53,889 nt of DNA. It comes from Macromonas nakdongensis. GTDB taxonomy: Bacteria; Pseudomonadota; Gammaproteobacteria; Burkholderiales; Burkholderiaceae_C. The position numbers and the translations under genes are program-made. Shown piece by piece: positions 45,310 to 53,860 of the stretch (position 1 is its first letter; each line of letters opens with the position of its first letter). The notes below the pieces were generated by a model. The model was given only the letters and a program-made list of their open reading frames with translations. It searched no databases and was not told where the DNA came from. The DNA lies in NCBI RefSeq assembly GCF_002837145.1, contig NZ_NWMV01000052.1, forward strand, positions 1 to 53,889, written 5' to 3'.

Positions 45310-46599
45310 CTAGACCGTCCACGATGCCGCTGCTGTTGCAAGCGACGGAGCAATGGCTGCATGGCCTGTCGGGTTCGGATGCACACCGTCTCCCGTCCTG
45401 CCGCCAATGATGCGATCTGTCAGCGTTGCATCTGCCCAGTTCGGTGCAATGTCCAGCAACGCATCGAGTCCGTTCGTCCCAACTTCAGCCAGAAGCAGCG
45501 TATTCAATGGGTCTTTGTAGGAGCCGCCTGTTTCAAAGCCTGCCAATGGTGTCATGTTGGCCGGAGTCGCCCACCCATCCGTCGATGTTGGGCAGCGGTT
45601 GGCGCAAAGTTGCTGCGTTACGTGCGTCACGCCAGCCGCCTTTGCTGCCGCCCAAATAGATCGGTAAGCCGTCATTGTTTGGGCGGGTGTTCGGCTTTGT
45701 GAGCCGTCATTGCTGCCAAGTTCGCAAATGAAATGCGTTGCGTATGCCCACACCTTTGCTTGCTTTGTCGTGTTTCCGACAGCTTGATGTGCGGCAGTGC
45801 CACCGTATGCTTGACGCGCCCACCCAATAGCGCGACCGCTTCCAACGTTGTAAAGACCGCGTGGATAGAAGCCTCCTCCGTTGCCGCCATAACCTGGGTT
45901 GTCTGCCTGTCCAGTGACCAACGAAGAACCGAACAGAATTGCAGAAGGCTGCGGGGTCTTAAATCTGCCAAGAACGCATGACGGGAAATACAGCGTAGAT
46001 GTGCTTGATCCACCTCCTGGGACGGTGAGTGCGCCACCTGTGCCAACAGCCGTCGCAGTCGTTGGGCCAAACCATCCGCCCTCGTCGCTGCCTGACTCTG
46101 CGTTTTGTCCTGAAGATGATATGGTGCGAATGAAGTTCTGCCCAACAGTCGCAACAGTGACTTCGCTGACGCAATAAACATCAGTACCAGCCGGTATTTC
46201 AGTCAACCCGAAAGCACTGGCAGGGATTTCGTCGCACAGTTGCAAGTCTTTGCCTGCCGTCAGCAAAACAGACGAAACACCAGAGAACGTAGCCACCACA
46301 ACTGGCGTGGGCGCTCCCGGTATTTCAAAATGCGCCTGCAACGTCATGTCATTGGTGTTGTTCGTTTCGACGCGAGTACCGCTGATGTAGTAGTTTTGCC
46401 AACCACCACAGACGGTTTTCAAAGCGGCCCCACCAGTTCGATGGCGAGAACGCGAGGCAAAACGAGTTCTTCCGCTGGACGATGCAATCGTTGTGGTCGG
46501 AGATTCGCCGCGTGTTGCTGCAATGGTTAGAGCCTGCACACCGGACCCGCCAGAGCGCAACGCCGTCAGCCCCAATTTCCCAAGCCCCAGCCCAAACAT
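45310..46599 (-). CDS. SGNH/GDSL-type hydrolase carried in the head module
   Basis: A 429-aa protein. The C-terminal ~230 residues form an SGNH hydrolase: nucleophile block FGSSLVTG, block III ELGSND, and block V DGVHPNPTGHA with the catalytic Asp/His. The N-terminal ~180 residues (beta-rich; VETNNTNDMTLQAHFE, VVVATFSGVSSVLLTAGKD) may be a virion attachment or sugar-binding domain. Base composition is visibly more AT-rich than flanking genes, suggesting transfer. Sugar-ester deacetylation of host surface glycans is plausible but inferred. It is co-oriented, with a 4-base gap to the gene before it. Confidence 0.78.
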   Translation of the reverse strand: MFGLGLGKLGLTALRSGGSGVQALTIAATRGESPTTTIASSSGRTRFASRSRHRTGGAALKTVCGGWQNYYISGTRVETNNTNDMTLQAHFEIPGAPTPVVVATFSGVSSVLLTAGKDLQLCDEIPASAFGLTEIPAGTDVYCVSEVTVATVGQNFIRTISSSGQNAESGSDEGGWFGPTTATAVGTGGALTVPGGGSSTSTLYFPSCVLGRFKTPQPSAILFGSSLVTGQADNPGYGGNGGGFYPRGLYNVGSGRAIGWARQAYGGTAAHQAVGNTTKQAKVWAYATHFICELGSNDGSQSRTPAQTMTAYRSIWAAAKAAGVTHVTQQLCANRCPTSTDGWATPANMTPLAGFETGGSYKDPLNTLLLAEVGTNGLDALLDIAPNWADATLTDRIIGGRTGDGVHPNPTGHAAIAPSLATAAASWTV

Positions 46600-46603
46600 C
46601 GCG

Positions 46604-46897
46604 TCAGCCCTGGATCACGGCCAGCTTGTGGCCCGGCGCCACGCCGAAATACTCGGTCTGCCCTTCGGCCAGGCGCATGCTGCTGGTCGTGGCCGTGGGG
46701 TTATCCCCAAACGCCACATGGCACGCCACCTGGGCATGCAGCCGCACCAGTCGGGTCGCAACGTTGAAAGCCGCGCTCTGCTGCGTGCTGCCGGTCAGGG
46801 TCAGGGCTTGTTCGGCCACACCTGGCACGGCAACCATGGGCGACAGGCCGCCGCGGCTGTTTTCGTACTGGCCGGCAAATTCGGTGATTCGCAGCAT
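46604..46897 (-). CDS. Small phage protein of the head region, unknown function
   Basis: A 97-aa protein (MLRITEFAGQYENSRGGLSP) rich in beta-type residues, ending YFGVAPGHKLAVIQG. Size and place, two genes after the capsid, suit a head decoration or completion protein, but no family was recognised. It is separated by 14 bases from the gene upstream. Confidence 0.55.
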   Translation of the reverse strand: MLRITEFAGQYENSRGGLSPMVAVPGVAEQALTLTGSTQQSAAFNVATRLVRLHAQVACHVAFGDNPTATTSSMRLAEGQTEYFGVAPGHKLAVIQG

Positions 46898-46911
46898 GGT
46901 GATTCCTGTGT

Positions 46912-47199
46912 TCAGGCGGTGGTGATGTCACCAGCCGTCGGCGGGTCAACCTCAGGGGGCTGGGTGGGGTCATCGTCCTGGCCATCAGCCGTGTCGGTGC
47001 CGTCGCCCTTGGTCTCGGGCGCGCCGGGCGCAGCCTTGGTGCTGCGGGCCTCGCGCACTTTCTGGCCCCACTTTTCCTGCAGCAGCACGTCAATCAGGGC
47101 TTGGTCTTCGGTCTCCACCTCGGTGCCGGCGTGGTACTCCACCACGTCGCAGCCACGGTGCGCAAACGCAAAGGTTTTGGTGATCTTGAACTTGGGCAT
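46912..47199 (-). CDS. Small phage protein following the capsid gene, acidic tail
   Basis: A 95-aa protein. MPKFKITKTFAFAHRGCDVV forms a compact N-terminal domain, and KWGQKVREARSTKAAPG leads into an acidic Pro/Asp/Thr-rich disordered tail (GDGTDTADGQDDDPTQPPEV). The start at 47199 has GGAGC about 8 bases upstream. Homologous-looking small genes follow HK97-type capsids in many Burkholderiales prophages. The function is unknown. Confidence 0.65.
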   Translation of the reverse strand: MPKFKITKTFAFAHRGCDVVEYHAGTEVETEDQALIDVLLQEKWGQKVREARSTKAAPGAPETKGDGTDTADGQDDDPTQPPEVDPPTAGDITTA

Positions 47200-47252
47200 G
47201 TCTTGCTCCGGTTGGGCAGGGCCCGGCCCACAGGCCAGGCCCCGCCAATTCA

Positions 47253-48608
47253 TCAGGTCGTGCCGAACTTCAGCAGCTTGATGGCCTGGGAATCCACCAC
47301 CATGCCGCCCACGCGCTTGGTCACGTAGAAGCCCACGTACGGCTTGTTGGTGTAGGGGTCGCGCAGCACGCGGGTGCCAATGCGGTCCACGATGGTGTAG
47401 CCACGGCGGAAGTCACCGAACGCCACCGACAGGCTGTTGGCCGCCTTGGCCGGCATGTCCTCGGCCTCGGTCAGGCCGTAGCCCAGCAGGCGGTCGGGCT
47501 GGCCAGCCTCCAGGCCCGGGCGCCACAGGTAGTTGCCCTCGGCGTCCTTGAAGGTGCGCACCTCGGCCAGCAGGCCCTTGTTCATCACCCAGCGGGCGTT
47601 GGCGCGCATGCCGGCCTTGAGCTTGTACACCAGCGCGATCAGGATGTCCGCCGGGTTGGACGCCGCCCAGCCGCCCGAGACGCCGGTGGCCAGGTGCTCC
47701 AGCGTGCCGAAGGCGCGCGCACCGTCGGCCGTGGCGGCGGTGGTGTAAGCCAGGAAGCCCTTGGGCTTCTTGGCGCCGTCACCGGTCACAAAGGCCGCGC
47801 CTTCCTTCTGGGCGAACTCCTGCGCGCATTCGTCCACGATGAACTGTTCCGCGTTGAAGAACACGTCGTCCAGCATCTGCTGGGTGGCCTGCGGGTAGGC
47901 GTAGATCTCGCCCATGAACGGGGTCACCTGCGCCATGACGCTGCTGGCCGTGGCGGTGCGGGCGTCGTCCTCGTCCACCCAGCCGCTGGCGGTGCCACGC
48001 GTGTTCACCAGCTTCTTGTAATCGCTGGTGGACACGGTACGCACGTTGGCAATCTCGCGGATGGGCGACACATCCACCATCAGGTTCAGAATGTCGCGGT
48101 CCAGCTCTTCCGGCACCGCGTAGCCGCCGTCGGCCTCGGTGGTGATGTTGTAGGCCTTCTGCTGCAGCTGGCCCAGGCCGTTGTCGTCGCCCTTGCGCAG
48201 GAACTTGCCGAAGGCCTGCTTGTGCTCGGCGCGCACCGGGTCGGTGTCGCCACCGGTGGCCGGTCGGCCCGCCTTCTTTTCCATTTCCTTGACCTGCTCT
48301 TTGATGGCGTCCATCACGTCGCTGAGCTTGCCCAGCTTGGCTTCAAAGTCGCCCACGGCTTTGGCGTCGGCCTTGGCTTCCAACCGCTTGTCGTTGGTTT
48401 CCTTGAATTCCTTGTAGGCCTTGCCCTGCTCTTCCAGCAGGCGGTTGATTTCCTTCAGGTCGATTTCGCCGCTCATGGCCATGGGCGCCACGCCAATGGC
48501 GGCCAGCACGGCCGGGTCAACCAGCGGGTAGCCAGCCAGGGCGGCAGCGGCCATCAGGGCGACCACGCCCAGGAAGGCGAAGGTCAGGTGTTTGCGGGTG
48601 AGTTGCAT
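47253..48608 (-). CDS. HK97-fold major capsid protein with hydrophobic N-terminal segment
   Basis: A 451-aa capsid precursor. Residues ~50-115 are the coiled-coil delta (scaffold) domain (IDLKEINRLLEEQGKAYKEF). The mature HK97 fold begins around 150 (EADGGYAVPEELDRDIL) and includes VVDRIGTRVLRDP-like C-terminal strands (TIVDRIGTRVLRDPYTNKPY). Unusually, residues 8-42 are strongly hydrophobic (LTFAFLGVVALMAAAALAG), like a membrane anchor. AAAGGAAAA before the ATG at 48608 supports translation from here rather than from M45. The delta domain should be removed by the protease encoded upstream. Confidence 0.92.
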   Translation of the reverse strand: MQLTRKHLTFAFLGVVALMAAAALAGYPLVDPAVLAAIGVAPMAMSGEIDLKEINRLLEEQGKAYKEFKETNDKRLEAKADAKAVGDFEAKLGKLSDVMDAIKEQVKEMEKKAGRPATGGDTDPVRAEHKQAFGKFLRKGDDNGLGQLQQKAYNITTEADGGYAVPEELDRDILNLMVDVSPIREIANVRTVSTSDYKKLVNTRGTASGWVDEDDARTATASSVMAQVTPFMGEIYAYPQATQQMLDDVFFNAEQFIVDECAQEFAQKEGAAFVTGDGAKKPKGFLAYTTAATADGARAFGTLEHLATGVSGGWAASNPADILIALVYKLKAGMRANARWVMNKGLLAEVRTFKDAEGNYLWRPGLEAGQPDRLLGYGLTEAEDMPAKAANSLSVAFGDFRRGYTIVDRIGTRVLRDPYTNKPYVGFYVTKRVGGMVVDSQAIKLLKFGTT

Positions 48609-48620
48609 GTCAGTTTTCCT

Positions 48621-49253
48621 TTACGAGGTGAACAAAGAGGTGTTGCGCTTGAGCAGCGCGGCCATTTCGCCCAGCTCATCGGACTCGCTCCGACCCTGCA
48701 GGGACTTGATCCGGGCCAGCATGGCCACGGCTTCGCGTTTGCTGAGCCCGCCTGCCTCACGCAGGAAGGCCTCGGCATCGGCAAAAGACTGGATGGATTC
48801 GATGGACTTGACCGTGGCCACGCGCGCGGCGTCGTTGGCCGGAAAGGTCACCAGGGAAACTTCCCACAAGTCCACCTTCTTCAGGGTGCGCACGCCGCTC
48901 ACGCGGTCGTAGCTGTCTTCGCGGGTGATGAAGCCGATCGACAGGCCGCTGATCGCGCCCATCTTCAGCAGCTCGTAGGCCTCGGCGCCACGGGTGGTTT
49001 TCAGGGCCAGCTTGCCTTCCACGTGCAGGCCCACGGCGTCTTCCTTCACCTCGGAATACACGCCAATGGGCTCGCCGCTGCGGTGCTGCCACAGCAGCGA
49101 AGGCGTGCGGCCCTCCAGGCTTTCCTTGAAGGCGCCGGGGGCCACCACTTCCTTGTAGCTGTCCACCACGCCAAACACCGAGCCGTATCCAGAAAAAAGG
49201 CCGTCTTCAGAGACGGCCTTCACCTTGAACGGGATGTCGAGATAGTCACGCAT
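48621..49253 (-). CDS. Prohead protease (HK97 gp4 / U35 family)
   Basis: A 210-aa serine protease that cleaves the capsid delta domain during maturation. The catalytic residues fit H57 in LLWQHRSGEPIG and S105 in AISGLSIGF. The typical DLWEVSLVTFPAND motif is present. It sits between portal (8-base overlap) and capsid genes, the standard HK97 order. Confidence 0.93.
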   Translation of the reverse strand: MRDYLDIPFKVKAVSEDGLFSGYGSVFGVVDSYKEVVAPGAFKESLEGRTPSLLWQHRSGEPIGVYSEVKEDAVGLHVEGKLALKTTRGAEAYELLKMGAISGLSIGFITREDSYDRVSGVRTLKKVDLWEVSLVTFPANDAARVATVKSIESIQSFADAEAFLREAGGLSKREAVAMLARIKSLQGRSESDELGEMAALLKRNTSLFTS

Positions 49254-50460
49254 TGGGGCTTCCTTGGTTGTCCGGGCTCGCGGGCGAGCCGGTCAGGTTG
49301 ATCGGGGTCAGCGGCTCGTCCAGGCCGTCAATCGGGTTGCGCTCCATCAGCTCGCGGGCCTCGTTGCGGGTCAACACCCCGCGCTCCACCAGGCGGCTGA
49401 TGTACTCGGCCTCGTCCTTCATGGCGCCGCGCAACAGCCCGCGCTCGTGGAACTTGGTGTAGTAGCCCGCGCGCCGGTCGGCCTTGGCCAGCAGAAACGC
49501 GTTGGCCGACTGCTCGATGCGGCTGTACCAGGGCATGAGCGTGTGCACCAGGTGTGCCAGGAACATCTGTTCCGCGCTGGCGAACGTCATGGCCTTGTCG
49601 GCGTAGCCCACCATGATGGGCAGCACCCGGAAGAAGCGGCAAATCTCGCCGATCTGGTGGTTGCGCGTCTCCAGGTGCTGCATGTCCACGCCCTTGAACT
49701 GGTAGGGCGTGAACTTGGCGTTGCGGTCCAGCAGCATCGGCTTGGCCAGGTTGTGCAACCCGCCGTACTCGGTCTCCAACCACTTGCGCAAGGCCTTGTA
49801 CTGGTCGGGGCTCAGCGTGCCATCCACGCTGTACAGGCCCGACGGCGCGGCGCTGTTGCTGTGCACCCGGGCGTGGTGCTCCTCGGCCGCAATGCTCAGG
49901 CCAATCGCCTCGCGGGCCAGCTTCAGCACGCTCAGGCCCTCGAAGCCATTCCAGGTCGGGCCGCGCACCGCCCAAATCGCCTCGGCCGGGAAGTCCTGCA
50001 CACGGCCGTTGGGCGCGTGCACCCGGTAGGTCAGGCCGTAGTTGTCGGCCTGCTTGGGCTCCACCTGTCCCGCAGGCAGCGGCAGCAGCTCCAACACGCG
50101 GCCCTTGGCATCGCGGTTCACAAAACAGTGGCCGGCCCCACACAGGGCGGCGTGCCACACCATCAGCTCGCGCAGGTCGAACGAGGTCATCCAGTCGTTC
50201 GGCTGGTGGGCCAGCACATCGTAGGTCGGGTGGTCGGTGGCGGCCTCCAGCATGCGGCCGCGCTTGTGCATCACCTTGAACGGCACCTGGGCCACCCCCT
50301 CGCCCAGCACCCGCAAGCAGCCGAACACCGTGGCCACCTGCAACGCCTGCACCCGACCCACCCGCACACCGGACTTGACCGGCGTGCTCAGGCCGAAGTC
50401 CTTGGCCAAGTCCACAATGTTGTAGGACTTGCGACCAAACAGACGTTCCAAGAAGTTCAC
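49246..50460 (-). CDS. Portal protein (HK97 family)
   Basis: A 404-aa portal subunit forming the dodecameric DNA gate. Family segments include QALQVATVFGCLRVLGEGVA, AALCGAGHCFVNRD, NSAAPSGLYSVDG and ICRFFRVLPIMVGYADK. The GTG start overlaps the terminase stop (GTGA). It works with the large terminase during packaging and with the connector proteins afterwards. Confidence 0.94.
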   Translation of the reverse strand: MNFLERLFGRKSYNIVDLAKDFGLSTPVKSGVRVGRVQALQVATVFGCLRVLGEGVAQVPFKVMHKRGRMLEAATDHPTYDVLAHQPNDWMTSFDLRELMVWHAALCGAGHCFVNRDAKGRVLELLPLPAGQVEPKQADNYGLTYRVHAPNGRVQDFPAEAIWAVRGPTWNGFEGLSVLKLAREAIGLSIAAEEHHARVHSNSAAPSGLYSVDGTLSPDQYKALRKWLETEYGGLHNLAKPMLLDRNAKFTPYQFKGVDMQHLETRNHQIGEICRFFRVLPIMVGYADKAMTFASAEQMFLAHLVHTLMPWYSRIEQSANAFLLAKADRRAGYYTKFHERGLLRGAMKDEAEYISRLVERGVLTRNEARELMERNPIDGLDEPLTPINLTGSPASPDNQGSPNA

Positions 50461-52175
50461 GATTCAGTTTCCCAGAAGGATTTTTCTTGAGTGGCCATGG
50501 CGCAAGAGCTGCCCACCGCCATCACCGCCGCCACCATCAAATCAATTCGGCCAGTGGCCTTTTCCTTGCTCAGCTTTCGGTTCTCAGCATCGTCGCTCAC
50601 CGTCACCGCATTGGCCGCGCACCAGGTGAACACCGGGTTCCCCGGATGCACCACATCGCCATTCAGCAACGCTGTCTCAAACGCCTCGATGGCCGGGCTC
50701 ATGTCGCGGTAGCCCTGGCCGTAAGGCACCATCTCGGGCAACGCAATGTCGTTGTCAGCCGCCAACGCCTTCAAATCCTCAATCCGCCAACGGTCATACG
50801 CCACCGACTGCAGATCAAAAAACTCGCCCAACTCCACCAGCCGCTTCAGCACCGCCAGCTTGCTGATCGCCCGGCCAGGCGTTGTCTCCAGGTAGCCCGC
50901 CGCCCGCCACGCCGTGTACGGCACCCGGTCCTTGTCCTCCTTGCGGTCCAGATCCTCCTCGGGCAGCCAGCCAAACGGCACCAGCCGCCACGGCTCGCCC
51001 TCGGCCTCGGGTTCCACGTACAACACCAGCCCAGTCAAGTCCGTGGTGCTGGACAAATCGAGCCCGGCCCAAGCCCGGCGCCCGCGCAGCTCGCGCCAAT
51101 CGAACTCGCGTTGCACACCCAGCCACACATCGGCGCTGATCCATGGGTTCGCCGCATCCGTCCACTGGCAAAAATTCAAGCGGCGCACCAGCGCCTCTTT
51201 GCCCGGCATGCCGCGCGCCTCCGTCACCTGCTCGCGCAGGTACTTCATCCCTGGCAGGTCCGAGCCCTGCAGGCTCGGGTTCGCTTTTGGCCAGCACGAC
51301 TCATCGCGCACCGGATCGTCGCCCTCGTCCAGGGCACACACAAACCCGAAAAACGCGTCGTCCGTCAACATCCGGGCGCACACCTTCACGGCGTAATCGT
51401 GGTACTGCCACCCCGGCCCGGTCTTGTTTGCCCCGCTGTTCGTGATCATCAAGATCAGCGCCTGGCGCCGGCTCTTGGTGCCCGCCCGCTGCATCTCGAT
51501 CACCGTGTTGTTGCGGTGCTCATGCACCTCGTCAACCAGCGAAATGTGCGGGCGCGGCCCACTCTGCCCATCGTCGGCACTGATGGGCCGGAAAAAACTC
51601 CCCTTTTCCAGGTACGCCAGGTTCCAGACGTTCTCTCCTGTACCACTGCTCTTGAGCCGTTGATTCAGCGCCGGAGACTGCTGCCACATGGCCACAGCAT
51701 CCCGAAACAGCACCATGGCCTGGTCCTTTTTGGTCGCTGCGGCGTAAATCTCGGCACGCGGCTCACCATCGGCCACCAGGCCATACATCCCAATGCCGGC
51801 CGCCAGCGGGCTCTTGCCGCTGCCCTTGCCCGTCTCGATGTAGGCCACCCGGAACCGGCGCCACCCATCAGCACCCTTCCAGCCGAACAGCGACCCCACA
51901 ATGAACTGCTGCCAATCCAGCAAAACAAAAGGCGAGCCCTCGAACTCACCACCGTTCAACCGCAGCACATCCCGGAAAAACCCGATGGCCCGGGCGGCCG
52001 AGGCCGCATCAAAAGTCAAACCTCGCGCGGGCCCGTCCTGCAAATCATCCAAGTGCCGCTTGCCCGCGTCGCGCACATGCGGCCCAGCGATCTTCTCGCC
52101 ACCACACACCGCCCGCGCATAGGCCGTGACCGGATCAGTGGAAGTAGGCTGCGGACGGGTCCTGCGGCTTGCCAT
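50457..52175 (-). CDS. terL: Terminase large subunit
   Basis: A 572-aa packaging motor. The ATPase Walker A is GKGSGKS (about residues 116-122) and Walker B is ISLVDEVHEH. The nuclease domain includes WAGLDLSSTTDLTGLVL and the C-terminal DLMVAAVMAVGSSCAM. The ATG at 52175 is preferred over a GTG one codon earlier. It overlaps the small subunit by about 40 bases. An HK97/P27-like cohesive-end packaging system is expected from the HNH gene nearby. Confidence 0.94.
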   Translation of the reverse strand: MASRRTRPQPTSTDPVTAYARAVCGGEKIAGPHVRDAGKRHLDDLQDGPARGLTFDAASAARAIGFFRDVLRLNGGEFEGSPFVLLDWQQFIVGSLFGWKGADGWRRFRVAYIETGKGSGKSPLAAGIGMYGLVADGEPRAEIYAAATKKDQAMVLFRDAVAMWQQSPALNQRLKSSGTGENVWNLAYLEKGSFFRPISADDGQSGPRPHISLVDEVHEHRNNTVIEMQRAGTKSRRQALILMITNSGANKTGPGWQYHDYAVKVCARMLTDDAFFGFVCALDEGDDPVRDESCWPKANPSLQGSDLPGMKYLREQVTEARGMPGKEALVRRLNFCQWTDAANPWISADVWLGVQREFDWRELRGRRAWAGLDLSSTTDLTGLVLYVEPEAEGEPWRLVPFGWLPEEDLDRKEDKDRVPYTAWRAAGYLETTPGRAISKLAVLKRLVELGEFFDLQSVAYDRWRIEDLKALAADNDIALPEMVPYGQGYRDMSPAIEAFETALLNGDVVHPGNPVFTWCAANAVTVSDDAENRKLSKEKATGRIDLMVAAVMAVGSSCAMATQEKSFWETES

Positions 52176-52638
52176 CACTCGGGAACAATTCAGACTGCGG
52201 GTTCAGCTCAACGCGGGTGCGGTCCTGCGGGGTGCCGCCGAACTTGCCCAACCACAGCGCCATCTGCTTGCTGGCCATGCTCTTGACCATGGCCCATGGG
52301 TTCAAGTGCTCGCCCACTTCGCGCACATTTCCGTCCTCGTCTTCAGCAAACTTGGCCTTGACATCGTTGTCACCCGTCTTCACAACGGCACGCCGGTAAT
52401 CGGCAGCCGATTGGCACAACGCAGCGAACGCCATCACATCCACATCCGACAGCAGCCGAGCCTTGCGGAACTTTGGGGCCTCTTGCGCCCAAACCACACG
52501 CGCTGCATCAGACAGCCATTCTGGCGGCGTCAAGTCCTGCAAGTACTCGGGGTCCGGCTCACGCTTGCCAGACGCACGCTTCCCAGGGTTGCCCATCGCC
52601 TCTTTCACGGCGCTCGGCTTCCTTGGGCGACCTGCCAC
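52135..52638 (-). CDS. terS: Terminase small subunit, P27 family
   Basis: A 167-aa DNA-recognition subunit. The family N-terminus AGRPRKPSAVKEAMGNPGKR follows the GTG start at 52638, which has GGAG about 6 bases upstream. An upstream in-frame ATG at 52671 lies inside the terminator hairpin, so it is unlikely. Later segments PPEWLSDAARVVWAQEAP and DVDVMAFAALCQSAADYRR are typical. It should bind the packaging site nearby. Confidence 0.9.
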   Translation of the reverse strand: MAGRPRKPSAVKEAMGNPGKRASGKREPDPEYLQDLTPPEWLSDAARVVWAQEAPKFRKARLLSDVDVMAFAALCQSAADYRRAVVKTGDNDVKAKFAEDEDGNVREVGEHLNPWAMVKSMASKQMALWLGKFGGTPQDRTRVELNPQSELFPSDGKPQDPSAAYFH

Positions 52639-52648
52639 ACTCAACTCC

Positions 52649-52682
52649 AAAAAAAAAAGCGCCTGGGTCAAACCCCAAGCGC
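52649..52682 (-). terminator. Strong intrinsic terminator just before the terminase genes
   Basis: On the minus strand a 9-bp stem GCGCTTGGG / CCCAGGCGC (one G-T pair, 6-base loop) is followed directly by ten T. The run ends 10 bases before the terS GTG. It separates the HNH/regulator genes from the structural operon. Confidence 0.85.
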
Positions 52683-52791
52683 TCCAGACTCACACAACAC
52701 CGAACCCCTCCCCCCTCTCCATTTCGCGGCGATGCGAAAGAAGGGAACCGGTCGGTCTAGGGGCAAAAGGCCCCGAACTTTTCCACCCCCC
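52683..52791. other. Intergenic region between HNH and terminase; candidate packaging (cos) region
   Basis: About 110 bases without a gene. It holds a GGGGC-AAAAG-GCCCC hairpin (52760-52774) and purine/pyrimidine-biased tracts. In HK97-like phages cos lies next to the HNH and small terminase genes, so cos may be here. No known cos sequence was recognised. Confidence 0.3.
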
Positions 52792-53139
52792 TTACCTTCT
52801 GGCCGCGATGGCCTCAGCCCACGGGTGCTTCGGGTCAACGGGGATTCCGTCCAGCCGGCAGCCCTGCAACACGCCGGACTTTTCCAGCCGCTGCTTCGCG
52901 CCGTCATGGCACCGCTTGCAAAGGCTTTGCCAGTTCGACCTATCCCAGAACTTGCCCATGTCGCCACGGTGGGGCTCGATGTGATCGACCACCGTGGCAG
53001 GAACGATGCGGCCCAGGTCTTGGTGCATCTTGCACAAGGGATGCGAGCGCAAGAAACCTTCGCGGGCCTTTTGCCACCGTGAACCGTAACCACGGGTGGC
53101 GCTGCTCTCACGGTCGAACTTTGATGGGGGCTGGGCCAT
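52792..53139 (-). CDS. Phage HNH endonuclease
   Basis: A 115-aa HNH nuclease. The beta-beta-alpha metal motif reads VVDHIEPHRGD, then SNWQSLCKRCHDGAK with the CxxC zinc pair partner. Small HNH proteins beside terminase assist cos cleavage in HK97-type phages. The start MAQPPSKFDRESSATRGYGS at 53139 is the family start; the frame is open further upstream without support. Confidence 0.9.
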   Translation of the reverse strand: MAQPPSKFDRESSATRGYGSRWQKAREGFLRSHPLCKMHQDLGRIVPATVVDHIEPHRGDMGKFWDRSNWQSLCKRCHDGAKQRLEKSGVLQGCRLDGIPVDPKHPWAEAIAARR

Positions 53140-53212
53140 GAATGCAAAAGGCCCCTGCTGCTGCAGAGGCCCTGTGGTTTGGACGCAGCTGCGCCCTCGG
53201 GAATGGATTATG

Positions 53213-53638
53213 TCAAAAAATTCCGGCGCGGATAAGGGCTTCTTGAAATTTTTTTCTGGCCTGCCCCAGCACCAACTGCCGCTCCATCGGGCAAGCCGGC
53301 AGACGGGGGCTACTCCAAACCATGGAGCCGGTGTAGAGGTTGCGGGCCTGCACCGACAGCGCGGTGCGCCAGGGATCGGCCATGGCGTTGACGATGGCGT
53401 CTGCGGCCTCCATCTCCACGGCATCGATGTGCACGTCCAGGTTGCCATTGAAGTCGTCGTACTGGCGGCTGGTGCGGGCATGGATGCACCCAGGACTGAC
53501 GCCATAGTAGCCGTTGGCGTAGGGGTCGCGCCGGCACCAGGCGTGCCACTGGCGCAGCCAGTCGTCAATGCGGGCAGCACATGCCGCGTCGCTCAGTACC
53601 ATGCCGCCAACAGAAAACGATTCGAGCACGCGCATCAA
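53213..53638 (-). CDS. Q-like phage late regulator (probable antiterminator)
   Basis: A 141-aa protein. RIDDWLRQWHAWCRRDP is of the kind found at the start of Burkholderiales phage Q-type regulators. The C-terminal QLVLGQARKKFQEALIRAG resembles the final recognition helix of those helix-turn-helix proteins. It is the last regulatory-looking gene before the packaging and structural genes. Two terminators inside that operon give it an obvious job. The assignment rests on position and weak similarity. Confidence 0.5.
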   Translation of the reverse strand: MMRVLESFSVGGMVLSDAACAARIDDWLRQWHAWCRRDPYANGYYGVSPGCIHARTSRQYDDFNGNLDVHIDAVEMEAADAIVNAMADPWRTALSVQARNLYTGSMVWSSPRLPACPMERQLVLGQARKKFQEALIRAGIF

Positions 53639-53656
53639 AGCTCCAGGATCAGGGTT

Positions 53657-53860
53657 TCAGGGCAAACGCTTCAGGGCGCCCAGCACGGCGGTGCGGCTGG
53701 GGCGGGATGGGTCGCGGGCGATGAGGGCCAGGTGGCCGTCTTGCAGGTGGCGCAGGGGCCGGGCGCTGGCGACCAGCCGGGCGCAGCAGGCCACGCACTG
53801 CATGCGGTAGGCGCCGCAGGTGGGGCGCTGGGCGTGGAGGGTGCAGGCCGGGCAGGTCAT
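53657..53860 (-). CDS. Small cysteine-rich phage protein
   Basis: A 67-aa protein with CPAC, a single Cys, and CVACC (MTCPACTLHAQRPTCG, MQCVACCARLVAS), consistent with a zinc-ribbon. Similar small CxxC proteins commonly precede the late regulator in betaproteobacterial prophages. Its ATG overlaps the stop of the upstream gene (ATGA). The function is unknown. Confidence 0.6.
   Translation of the reverse strand: MTCPACTLHAQRPTCGAYRMQCVACCARLVASARPLRHLQDGHLALIARDPSRPSRTAVLGALKRLP

Noticed and set aside
52792-53139. HNH protein as a homing endonuclease or mobile intron remnant.
   Set aside because: Its small size and place beside terminase match the packaging-associated HNH proteins of HK97-like phages, and no interrupted gene is seen.
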